40,782 bases of DNA, from the NCBI GenBank assembly GCA_949298075.1, contig CASFVA010000040.1:1-40782 (forward strand). The letters run 5' to 3'. The position numbers were made by a program, and so were the translations under genes. Source of the stretch: an uncultured Lentisphaeria bacterium (GTDB lineage: Bacteria; Verrucomicrobiota; Lentisphaeria; Victivallales; Victivallaceae). Below the pieces are notes generated by a model. It was not told where the DNA came from. It saw only the letters and a program-made list of their open reading frames with translations, and searched no databases. Numbering within the stretch: position 1 is the stretch's first letter; each line of letters starts with the position of its first letter. This document shows positions 17,099 through 24,329 of the stretch, one piece after another.

Positions 17099-18376
17099 TC
17101 AATTCTTCAGTTCGTGTTCTCCGGCACGGTAGGTTCCGGTGCCGAAACGGGGCAAATCGGCGGTCAGAATGAACATGCCGCCGGTTCGCAGGGGTCGGCC
17201 GGCGTCGATCAGGCGGCGAAATGCCCGGCGCAGAGAATTATCCGCCGGATATCGTGACAAGTCGCCGTCGTCCCGGCCATAGACAAAAAACAATCCGGCC
17301 CGTTTGGTTTCCGGCAGCGGTGTAAGGTAAACTTCCCGCATGAAGCGGGCCAGGTTGGAATCAGGCAGTTCCGTCAGCCAATCCGGTGACAGAATCCACG
17401 AGGAACAGCAGATGCCCCGCAGCTCTTTGTGGAAATACCGGCGGAAGAACTCCACCGCCTGATTCAGAGATTCCCGGGCCAGCTCAAGGGTCATGCCGCC
17501 TCCGCCTGGAATGTGCATGCTTGGCACCAACTCGTGCGCCGAGAGCACCGGGTGGTACTCATCCAGATCAAGTTCCTCGCGCCGGTTCAGCTCCGCTCGC
17601 CCCGTTGCCGGATTGATCGGTATGCCGCGGATCCTGCCGCCGCTTTCTTCGAGCACGGCAATGGTCAGTTCCGTTTCCGGATTTTCATCGGCTGCGCCTG
17701 CCTGCTCCGGCGAGCCGGCCTGGAATCCATCAGGAGTCAGCCGCCAGCCATCCCGGCACAAAGCAATGGTTCGTCCGTTTCGGCGGCTGCGATAGATCGC
17801 CGGCAGCCATTCCGGTGCCGGGTGAACTAAAAATTCAAAGCGTCCCACTCTGAAGAGACGATTATCCATGTAGTTTTTCAACCAGTGGATCTGGCGCAGG
17901 TCATGGCCCGGATTGCCGTTATGGGCGGCAGCGTAAATTGCGATGGTTCCTCCGATCCAGCGGGCCGGCCCGTTGACATATTCCGGCGGCAGGCCCAGGC
18001 GCCGGTAGCTTGCGGCAATCCGCGGCAGGGCGGACATGGCCAGAAGAAGTTGAAACAGCCCACATTGCCGGCGGGGCAGTAAAGGCTCCGGGGACGGCCA
18101 GTCAGCCAGGCGTTCTCCGCGGTCAAACGCGGCAGCGGTGATCAAATTGGCGTAAATACGCAGCGCCGGTTCTGCCGCAACTCGGGCGTTTAAATCGGAA
18201 ATTTCCGCGGAAAACGGCACCGGCACTTCCAGCTTTCCCGCATAACGGTCAAAAAATCCGGGCGAGAAACACTCTGGAAGACTTTCCCATGCCGCCAAGT
18301 CCGACTGGTTTGCCTCAAAGACATCTGAGCGCGGCGGTTTGAAACCTGATTTGGCGGTGAATTCAGTCCATTGCAT
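17099..18376 (-). CDS. Two-domain GNAT-like acyltransferase (NAT_N / GNAT_C type)
   Basis: A 425-residue protein without signal peptide or membrane segment. The C-terminal half (about residues 280-420) carries ELVPSMHIPGGGGMTLELAR and then GICCSSWILSPDWLTELPDS and SNLARFMREVYL. These resemble the GNAT-like C-terminal domain found with an N-terminal NAT_N domain in 'acyltransferase domain-containing' proteins (family assignment from memory). Acceptor and acyl donor are unknown. No clear Shine-Dalgarno precedes ATG 18376, but a good promoter lies 64 bp upstream (18440-18468), giving a leader of about 57 nt. The FAD oxidoreductase gene follows. The promoter lies next to decayed genes, so this gene may have kept its promoter while its upstream neighbours were lost. 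Confidence 0.65.
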   Translation of the reverse strand: MQWTEFTAKSGFKPPRSDVFEANQSDLAAWESLPECFSPGFFDRYAGKLEVPVPFSAEISDLNARVAAEPALRIYANLITAAAFDRGERLADWPSPEPLLPRRQCGLFQLLLAMSALPRIAASYRRLGLPPEYVNGPARWIGGTIAIYAAAHNGNPGHDLRQIHWLKNYMDNRLFRVGRFEFLVHPAPEWLPAIYRSRRNGRTIALCRDGWRLTPDGFQAGSPEQAGAADENPETELTIAVLEESGGRIRGIPINPATGRAELNRREELDLDEYHPVLSAHELVPSMHIPGGGGMTLELARESLNQAVEFFRRYFHKELRGICCSSWILSPDWLTELPDSNLARFMREVYLTPLPETKRAGLFFVYGRDDGDLSRYPADNSLRRAFRRLIDAGRPLRTGGMFILTADLPRFGTGTYRAGEHELKN

Positions 18377-18439
18377 AATGTAGAAGTTACGACATCATCT
18401 GACGAATTGTTATTTTGCCTTTTGGTTTTGCCGGGCACT

Positions 18440-18468
18440 ACTATACTGCAGCGTTTTCTATTTTGCAA
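18440..18468 (-). promoter_or_regulatory. Promoter of the acyltransferase gene
   Basis: On the minus strand, TTGCAA (18463-18468) and TATAGT (18440-18445) are separated by 17 bp, with the expected start near 18433. Confidence 0.55.
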
Positions 18469-18589
18469 ATGGCGGGGAACCCGGGAACGTCTGCATCGCA
18501 ATCAATTTCCCACAAAACTCCAGACCCGGTTATCGGGTGTGTGCGGAAGCTGGGAACGCAGGCCCCGGCAGCTGTAAAGTTATCGCAGC

Positions 18590-18936
18590 GCTTCGCGGCT
18601 TGTCTGCGGTGAACGTTCCATCGGTAGGAGTCTGTTATCCCGAACGGTATCCCGGGTTCCTGCCATAAGTTACGGCCAAACCACAGCGCAGCCGTCGAGA
18701 ACTCTCCGAAATTGTCCGTGCTCGATTTGCGCCGGCCGCCGGGAAAAATCATCCTGCTTTCCACTCCCGAGGCTGTCCGCGGCATTGTGAGCATGCATGC
18801 AGATCGGGAGACTTTGTCTTTAAAAGACCAATTTCATTGTAATTTTGCGGCGTGCTTTGGGGCAGGAATTCCCTGTTCGGCAGCCCGGACGCCGGCATGT
18901 TTCACCAACATAAATTTTTCCGACTTCCAGTTCTTC
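18590..18936 (-). pseudogene. Decayed sialate O-acetylesterase-like gene
   Basis: Several minus-strand fragments in different frames line up, in order, with the sialate O-acetylesterase family. ELEVGKIYVGET (18898-18936) corresponds to the usual '...DVLVGEVWL...GQSNM' entry. MLTMPRTASG (from 18794) matches the '(I)RMLTVPRTA' stretch. NFGEFSTAALWFGRNLWQEP and GIPFGITDS (18627-18713) match '(F)SAVAYFFGR.L...L.VPVGLI.SSWGGT'. A relic TSREALR follows near 18594-18612 in another frame. ATGCATGC near 18790-18797 looks like a 4-bp tandem duplication that shifted the frame. No intact reading frame remains. The family consensus is recalled, not computed. Confidence 0.5.
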
Positions 18937-19039
18937 GCCGGTATCGTGTTTAGTTAGCTTGGTCGTCCAGGACTCACGGCGGCCAGTTGCGGAAACAGTG
19001 CCGGAATCCGCTGCCCGCCGACGTTGCCGCGAACGTGAT

Positions 19040-19600
19040 GCGGCCGTCAGGTTAGCCGACGATCACACCGTCGGGAACGCTTTTTCCCCAGTCCGGAATT
19101 GTTCCCCGTGCTGAAGTCCCGCTCCAGCAGAAAAAGCGTTGCAGGTTTCAGCATCAGCTCGGGCGGATCAGCCGTGTGTATCCACCGTAAGCCCGGCAAA
19201 TGCCGCCGCTCGCGGCCGCAGCTTATCTGGATAGAAGGCGACGAACGTCTCCGCGTACACGACGTTGCACCGGCTGCCCCGGGATCGGGCATCCAGCGTT
19301 TTGCAGGTCACCAAATGGTCATTGCGGTTCCGGCATTTGGACGGATAAGCTCGGTTTTCTGGTCAAAGACACTGCCATTTCTGTAATTTCAGGTTGATGG
19401 ACGGAAATTTTTCTGCAGACTTCATCCCCAATCCGATAAGCCGCCGGCTTCGCTGTCACTCCGGTCGCCAACGCAGCAGTTCAGATGTTTCCCCCGCGTT
19501 GGCGGCATGCAGCGAACATCCGCCGGCATCAGAAGAAAACAGGGGCGGCGTCCCAGCACGGCACGGCATGACTGGGAAGATGGTCCGCCAGATCAGCCTC
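19040..19600 (-). pseudogene. Decayed coding remains, possibly a GH88-type hydrolase
   Basis: Minus-strand fragments with protein-like composition but broken frames. LADHLPSHAVPCWDAAP (19541-19591) resembles the 'LPEDGVPYWDFDAP' segment of GH88 unsaturated glucuronyl hydrolases. Further along are NVVYAETFVAFYPDKLRPRA and ELMLKPATLFLLERDFSTGN, each ended or shifted by stop codons, which I cannot assign. The part from 19300 to 19400 also reads partly as protein. This may be one or two dead genes. Confidence 0.3.
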
Positions 19601-19884
19601 CGCCGCTTCCCCCCGATTCAAACCCGCATTAATTAAGTCCGGTCAGATAAAATGCCCGATTCTGACAGGAACATTTTGCGAAGGACCGCATGGGTGGTGT
19701 GACTGACTGCAGGCTGCGCTACGGTGAGAAACGATAAAATGCGGTGCGGGAAATTCTGCTCAAGTCAGGAACGTGCTGATTTTTCAGCTGCTGCCTGCGG
19801 TATATGCTTCCGCCAATCCCTGCTTCCCGGACGTTTTTCCGCACTCATTGCGTGCGGGAGGAAGTTGCATGCAGTGTTTTCGGT

Positions 19885-19913
19885 GTGCTGTTCTCAGAGA
19901 GTACGGAGTTGTC
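19885..19913. repeat. 29-bp direct repeat, copy 1
   Basis: Begins GTGCTGTTCTCAGAGAG and ends GGAGTTGTC. It matches the copy at 19947-19975 at 28 of 29 positions, with a 33-bp gap between copies. There are only two copies and no cas genes, so it is not treated as a CRISPR. It lies in the gene-free stretch downstream of tRNA-Glu; the remaining sequence 19640-20002 shows no gene. Confidence 0.85.
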
Positions 19914-19946
19914 CCGTAAAAGGCGAAGAAATGGCAAAGGTTATTC

Positions 19947-19975
19947 GTGCTGTTCTCAGAGAGTGCGGAGTTGTC
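19947..19975. repeat. 29-bp direct repeat, copy 2
   Basis: Second copy, differing from the first by one A-to-G change. It ends 27 bp from the tRNA-Glu 3' end. Confidence 0.85.
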
Positions 19976-20002
19976 TGCAGCCACCGGACTGAGCAAAAAA
20001 AA

Positions 20003-20078
20003 TGGCATCTCCAAGGGGAGTCGAACCCCTGTTGACGGGATGAGAACCCGTTGTCCTAGGCCACTAGACGATGGAGAC
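20003..20078 (-). tRNA. tRNA-Glu (anticodon CTC)
   Basis: A complete 76-nt cloverleaf on the minus strand. The acceptor is GTCTCCA paired with TGGAGAT (one G-U pair), discriminator G, and the 3' CCA is encoded in the DNA. The anticodon arm is ACGGG-TTCTCAT-CCCGT, giving anticodon CTC (codon GAG). The T arm is AGGGG-TTCGACT-CCCCT. A run of eight T residues follows the CCA (19995-20002 on the plus strand as A), a likely terminator. A near-consensus promoter lies just upstream. The next gene, divergent, encodes the enzyme that charges this tRNA. Confidence 0.97.
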
Positions 20079-20098
20079 GCATCAAATTGACAGTTATT

Positions 20099-20127
20099 AA
20101 TATAATCTCGTATAAACTGATTGTCAA
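20099..20127 (-). promoter_or_regulatory. Promoter of tRNA-Glu
   Basis: On the minus strand, TTGACA (20122-20127) and TATATT (20099-20104) are separated by 17 bp, placing the start about 13-15 nt before the mature tRNA 5' end. Confidence 0.75.
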
Positions 20128-20128
20128 G

Positions 20129-20141
20129 CCGGATAATCCGG
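20129..20141. repeat. CCGGATAATCCGG palindrome, copy 3
   Basis: Palindrome 1 bp upstream of the tRNA-Glu -35 box, related to copies at 11699 and 15507. Confidence 0.4.
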
Positions 20142-20176
20142 TTTGACTTGGAAAAATCCATTATTTTACCGGAAAA

Positions 20177-20199
20177 GCAATTCCCGCTCCGGGAATTGC
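20177..20199. other. Perfect 10-bp hairpin in the tRNA-Glu/gltX intergenic region
   Basis: GCAATTCCCG (20177-20186) and CGGGAATTGC (20190-20199) form a perfect stem with a 3-nt loop CTC. On the minus strand TTTT follows it, so it might stop transcripts running from the gltX side toward the tRNA. It lies just upstream of the gltX promoter and could instead be a DNA-level site. Confidence 0.5.
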
Positions 20200-20215
20200 C
20201 GGTTGCCCGGAGCTG

Positions 20216-20245
20216 TTGCAAGCCGGAAAAACCGATGTATATTAT
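20216..20245 (+). promoter_or_regulatory. Likely gltX promoter
   Basis: TTGCAA (20216-20221) and TATTAT (20240-20245) are 18 bp apart, about 55 bp before the gltX ATG. Confidence 0.45.
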
Positions 20246-20299
20246 ATACTGTATTTGTGTTAAAAATTGATTTCAACTTAAAAACAGGTTCTTGCTATT

Positions 20300-21760
20300 A
20301 TGTCAACCATTCGTACCCGTTTTGCTCCCAGTCCGACCGGATTCATGCATGTCGGGAACCTGCGCACCGCGCTCTATGCCTGGCTGCTCGCCCGTTCCCG
20401 CGGCGGCAAATTCATTTTGAGAATTGAGGATACCGACCGTTCAAGACTGGTTGCCGATGCGGTGCAGGTCATTTACAACACGCTGGCGGCGGCCGGACTT
20501 GACCACGATGAAGGCCCGGACCGGGACGGAGGATATGGCCCCTACGTTCAAAGCGAGCGGCGGGAAATTTACTTGCGTTACGCCCGTGAACTGGTTGCGC
20601 GCGGCGGCGCCTACTATTGTTTCTGTGACAAGGTGGAGGAGGATGACGCCCACGAGCCGGCATCGGAACCGGTCTCCGGCGGCGGCTGCCCGGGGCATTG
20701 CGGCACCCTCTGCGCGGATGAGACCGCCGCCCGGCTGGCCGCCGGGGCTCCATACGTGATCCGGCAGCGGATTCCCGCCGATGGCGTGACGACCTTCACT
20801 GATGCGGTGTTTGGCGAGATTTCCATTGAGAACCAGGTGCTTGATGAGCAGATTCTGCTTAAACGCGATGGATATCCCACTTACAATTTTGCCAACGTCA
20901 TCGATGATCACCTGATGGGAATCACTCATGTGGTGCGGGGATGCGAATATCTTTCGAGTACCCCTAAATACAACCTGCTTTATCGGGCGTTCGGCTGGGA
21001 AATCCCGCAATACGTTCATCTGCCTCTGATCATGGGGCGGGATGCCGACGGAAACGTTTCCAAACTCTCAAAACGACATGGTTCCGTGAGTTTTGAAAAT
21101 CTGGCGGCCGAAGGATATTTGCCTGAAGCGATTGTCAACTACATCGCCTTGTTGGGATGGTCGCCCAAAAGCGACCGGGAACTGTTTTCGCTTGCCGAAC
21201 TGGCGGAAGCGTTCAGTTTGTCCGGACTCAATAAGTCCCCGGCGGTGTTCGACTACGGCAAGCTGCGCTGGATGAATGGGGAGCACATCAAAGCCCTTGC
21301 TCCTGAGCGCTTCGCCGAGTTGGCCAAACCCTTTGCCGAAGTGTCGGGAACGCCGCTGGAGAGAGTCTGGCCGCGTCTGGCGGCGTTGCTTCAGCCGCGA
21401 ACCGAGCTGTTGAGTGAAATCCCGGAGAAAATCGCTTTTCTGAAGCGGATTCCGGATTATGAACCTGAGCTTTTCAATAATAAAAAGAGCAAATGCGATC
21501 CGGATGTTGCCCGCATGGTGTTGCTGGAGCTGGCGCCGCGTCTGACCGAGCTGCCTGAAGCCACGGCAGAAGCGGTCAGTGCTGAGATCGCTGCTTATGC
21601 CGAGCGGCATGGCGTGAAGTTGGGACAGCCGATGTGGGCAGTGCGCATTGCGCTGTCCGGCCAAGCGGTTACTCCGGGAGGGCCCGGGGAGATTATGGAA
21701 CTGCTTGGACTGGACGAGGCGTCGCGCCGATTGCGTGCGGCTTTGGACAAACTGGCCTGA
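20300..21760 (+). CDS. gltX: Glutamyl-tRNA synthetase
   Basis: A 486-residue class I aminoacyl-tRNA synthetase that joins glutamate to tRNA-Glu in the cytoplasm. The HIGH signature is FAPSPTGFMHVGNLRTALY (His17-Val-Gly-Asn20), and the KMSKS-type loop is KLSKRHG at Lys255. Between them is a Cys-rich insert (YYCFCDK, then GGCPGHCGTLC), probably the zinc-binding region known in many bacterial GluRS. The C-terminal anticodon-binding helical domain follows, and the length is normal. The Shine-Dalgarno is weak. The gene is divergent from a tRNA-Glu gene 221 bp away. Whether it is discriminating or also charges tRNA-Gln cannot be judged here. Confidence 0.97.
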   Translation: MSTIRTRFAPSPTGFMHVGNLRTALYAWLLARSRGGKFILRIEDTDRSRLVADAVQVIYNTLAAAGLDHDEGPDRDGGYGPYVQSERREIYLRYARELVARGGAYYCFCDKVEEDDAHEPASEPVSGGGCPGHCGTLCADETAARLAAGAPYVIRQRIPADGVTTFTDAVFGEISIENQVLDEQILLKRDGYPTYNFANVIDDHLMGITHVVRGCEYLSSTPKYNLLYRAFGWEIPQYVHLPLIMGRDADGNVSKLSKRHGSVSFENLAAEGYLPEAIVNYIALLGWSPKSDRELFSLAELAEAFSLSGLNKSPAVFDYGKLRWMNGEHIKALAPERFAELAKPFAEVSGTPLERVWPRLAALLQPRTELLSEIPEKIAFLKRIPDYEPELFNNKKSKCDPDVARMVLLELAPRLTELPEATAEAVSAEIAAYAERHGVKLGQPMWAVRIALSGQAVTPGGPGEIMELLGLDEASRRLRAALDKLA

Positions 21761-21880
21761 AGGCCGCGGCAGTCGTCCTAAATTCGACTTTTGACGGATG
21801 CGGTCCGGAAAAACGGTCGTTTATCCGGAGATGTCGGCGGGCAGACGCATATCGCCGGTCCCCGGAGCTTACATGCTGAT

Positions 21881-24007
21881 TCAGGCCTGAAATTCGATGC
21901 TTCTGTTTCCCGTGCTGATGATGAAGCTGCCGGGTTCAAAAACCCGTTGTCCGGTTTCGTCCGTGTAACTCAGGTCCTGTTCCGGCTTCAGCGCGAGGCG
22001 TACCGTCTGAGAGGTCCCCGGAGCCAAACTGATTTTCTGAAAACTGATTAAGCGTTTTGCCGGCTGGGTCAGAGCAGCTTCGGGATCACTCAGAAACCAG
22101 ATCACAACCTCGCTGCCGGAGCGTTTGCCGGTGTTGGCAAGGGTAAATTCGATGATGATTCTCCCGTCCCGCCGTTCCAGACGCAGTTCGCTGTAGGTGA
22201 ACGTCGTGTAAGAGAGGCCATGCCCGAACTCGTAATACGGCGTTTCCGCCAGATCAGAATATTGTCCGGATTCCGGACGGGCGCGGCGATGGCGATTGTA
22301 ATAAATCGGCACCTGTCCGACAGCGCGGGGAAAAGTCATGGGCAGCCGGGCGGATGGCGTTGCGGCTCCGGTCAGCAGATCGAATGCCGCCCGTGCAGCC
22401 ATAATGCCGCCCTGCCAGACGTGCAGAATGCTTTGAACCCGCTCAGCTGTGCCAGAGTAAATAATCGGCCGGCCGCTGCCGGTCAGCATTACCACCGGAC
22501 GCCCGGAAGCGGCGACAGCTGCGACCAGTTGCTCCTGGGCGCCGGGAAGACGCAAGTCGGCGCGCGATTTATTTTCACCGGTTAAATCTCCCGGTTCGCC
22601 AACAGCCAGAATCACCACGTCCGATCGGGCGGCGAGAGCCGCCGCTTCGGCAATGGTGGCCTCGTCGCCGGGGGACGACCGATATGCGCATCCGGGTGCA
22701 CAGCGGATTTCCGCCTCCGGAAAATAATCGGCTATGACGTCGCGGTAAGTTTCCGTCCTGACCGGTTTTCTCCCCGCTGCCGCCAGGGCCAGCCAGGATC
22801 CGAGCAGCGCATCGGAGTTATCCGCCGCCGGGCCGATCAGCGCTATTCTCCGGTAGCGTTCAGGGAGCAGCGGCAGCAAGTCGTCCTCGTTTTTCAGCAA
22901 CACCATGGTGTCAGCGGCGGACCGACGGGCGAAGTCAAGGTATTCCCGGCGCAGCCATACGGCGGCCGGATCTCGTTCCGGCGTGTAGGGATGCTCGAAC
23001 AATCCCAACTCAAATTTGACGCGCAAAATGCGCTCAACCGCCAAATTGAGATAACGCATTTCCAGCCGGCCGGATTCGACTGCTGCTTCCAGATGGCGGT
23101 AAATGCCGTCGACCATGTCCATATCATTGCCGGCGGTGATCGAGGAGACGGCCTGGTGCTCCGGATTTGAACTGAATCCCTGGGCCTCCAGTTGTTTGAC
23201 GCTTTCCCAGTCAGAAACGACAAAACCCCGGAAATTCCAGCTGTTCCGCAGAATCCCCGTCATCATGCCGTGGTGAACCACCGCCGGGGTACCGTTGAGA
23301 TCGTTGAATGAACTCATTACAGTTTGAGCTCCGGCCCGGACTCCGGCCTCAAACGGTGGCAGGTACCATTCATGCAGCGCCCGTTGGGAAATGTCAGTAT
23401 AGGCGTAGTCGTGCCCCGCCTCGGAAGCGGAATATCCGACATAATGCTTTAAACAGGCGGCAATGGTTTCCGGATGTTCCGGTGTCGGCTGCTGATATCC
23501 CTGCACTGCGGCAGCGGCAAATTTTCCGGCAACCGCAGGATCTTCTCCGTAACCTTCCACCACCCGTTCCCAGCGGGGATCGTGACAAACTTCAACCATG
23601 GGCGAAAAAGTCCAATCAACTCCGCCGTACCAGGCTTCTGCGGCTGAAATCCGTGAAATCTGCCGGGTAAGTTCCGGATCAAACGAACTGGCCTGGGCAA
23701 TCGCGGCCGGAAATATCGTCTGCCAGCCGTGAATGACGTCGGCTCCCCAAATGATCGGAATGCCCAGCCTGGTGCCCTCGATCGCCAGTTTCTGGTAGGC
23801 ATTGCGTTCAGTGACTCCGCCGTAAAAAGAAAGAATGGAGCCGACCCTGGGGTCGAAGGGATGATCGGCGCCGATGTTGTTTGGGGTGGTGTCTTTGCCG
23901 ATGGTGAACTGCAAAGTCTGCGCGACTTTTTCCGCCGTAGTCATGCGGCTCAGCAAATCGGACACGCGCTCTTCGACCGGACAATCTGGATTCTGGTATG
24001 GGTGCAT
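21881..24007 (-). CDS. Glycoside hydrolase family 3 (beta-glucosidase/xylosidase type)
   Basis: A 708-residue enzyme. The start is ATG 24007, with AGGAG 7 nt upstream; a longer in-frame start adds an unlikely Arg/Ala-rich stretch. The catalytic nucleophile is Asp266 in FRGFVVSDWESVKQL. Substrate-binding motifs of the (beta/alpha)8 domain are present, for example CLKHYVGYSASEAGHDY. A second alpha/beta domain follows (RYRRIALIGPAADNSDALLG), with a C-terminal fibronectin-like domain (ELRLERRDGRIIIEFTLANT). No signal peptide is seen, so it likely acts in the cytoplasm on imported beta-linked oligosaccharides. It has its own promoter and lies behind the terminator of the upstream gene, so it is probably a single-gene unit, convergent with gltX. 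Confidence 0.92.
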   Translation of the reverse strand: MHPYQNPDCPVEERVSDLLSRMTTAEKVAQTLQFTIGKDTTPNNIGADHPFDPRVGSILSFYGGVTERNAYQKLAIEGTRLGIPIIWGADVIHGWQTIFPAAIAQASSFDPELTRQISRISAAEAWYGGVDWTFSPMVEVCHDPRWERVVEGYGEDPAVAGKFAAAAVQGYQQPTPEHPETIAACLKHYVGYSASEAGHDYAYTDISQRALHEWYLPPFEAGVRAGAQTVMSSFNDLNGTPAVVHHGMMTGILRNSWNFRGFVVSDWESVKQLEAQGFSSNPEHQAVSSITAGNDMDMVDGIYRHLEAAVESGRLEMRYLNLAVERILRVKFELGLFEHPYTPERDPAAVWLRREYLDFARRSAADTMVLLKNEDDLLPLLPERYRRIALIGPAADNSDALLGSWLALAAAGRKPVRTETYRDVIADYFPEAEIRCAPGCAYRSSPGDEATIAEAAALAARSDVVILAVGEPGDLTGENKSRADLRLPGAQEQLVAAVAASGRPVVMLTGSGRPIIYSGTAERVQSILHVWQGGIMAARAAFDLLTGAATPSARLPMTFPRAVGQVPIYYNRHRRARPESGQYSDLAETPYYEFGHGLSYTTFTYSELRLERRDGRIIIEFTLANTGKRSGSEVVIWFLSDPEAALTQPAKRLISFQKISLAPGTSQTVRLALKPEQDLSYTDETGQRVFEPGSFIISTGNRSIEFQA

Positions 24008-24128
24008 GTGCAAACTCCTGGCGCTGTCTGCCGGACGCGCTTCACCGACGGTCACGGCGCTGAATCCCCGTGGCAACATGACGATCCTGCCCCGCCGGTC
24101 AAAGGTACGGCTGCTTACAACTGCGTTA

Positions 24129-24156
24129 AATATAACTCATCCGGCGGCAAATGCAA
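24129..24156 (-). promoter_or_regulatory. Promoter of the GH3 gene
   Basis: On the minus strand, TTGCAT (24151-24156) and TATATT (24129-24134) are 16 bp apart, giving a leader of about 115 nt. The rest of the 24008-24274 gap shows no gene. Confidence 0.5.
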
Positions 24157-24274
24157 TTTCACCTGGCCGGTTTTCTCCGGATTTGCACTTCGGTCCACTT
24201 CGTTCTGATTGGAGAACGGCGGCTTTTAGTGGCGAGAGTGTAAAAGGGCGGGCAAGCCTCCGCCGGCAATAACC

Positions 24275-24306
24275 AAAAAGTCCCGCCCGGAAAACCGGGG
24301 CGGGAC
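24275..24306 (-). terminator. Rho-independent terminator after the ADP-ribosylglycohydrolase gene
   Basis: On the minus strand, GTCCCGCCCCGG, a TTTT loop and CCGGGCGGGAC form an 11-bp stem with one bulge, followed by TTTTT. It lies 23 nt after the stop codon. Confidence 0.85.
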
Positions 24307-24329
24307 CGCTTGTCTGTTGTACGGAAGGA

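Noticed and set aside
18712-18957. Plus-strand small protein in the graveyard region
   Set aside because: Its opposite strand carries the esterase-like fragments; the plus-strand reading has no motif or good start signal.
19885-19975. Minimal CRISPR (29-bp repeats, 33-bp spacer)
   Set aside because: Repeat and spacer lengths fit type I-E, but there are only two copies, no cas genes, no typical repeat end and only a tiny internal palindrome.
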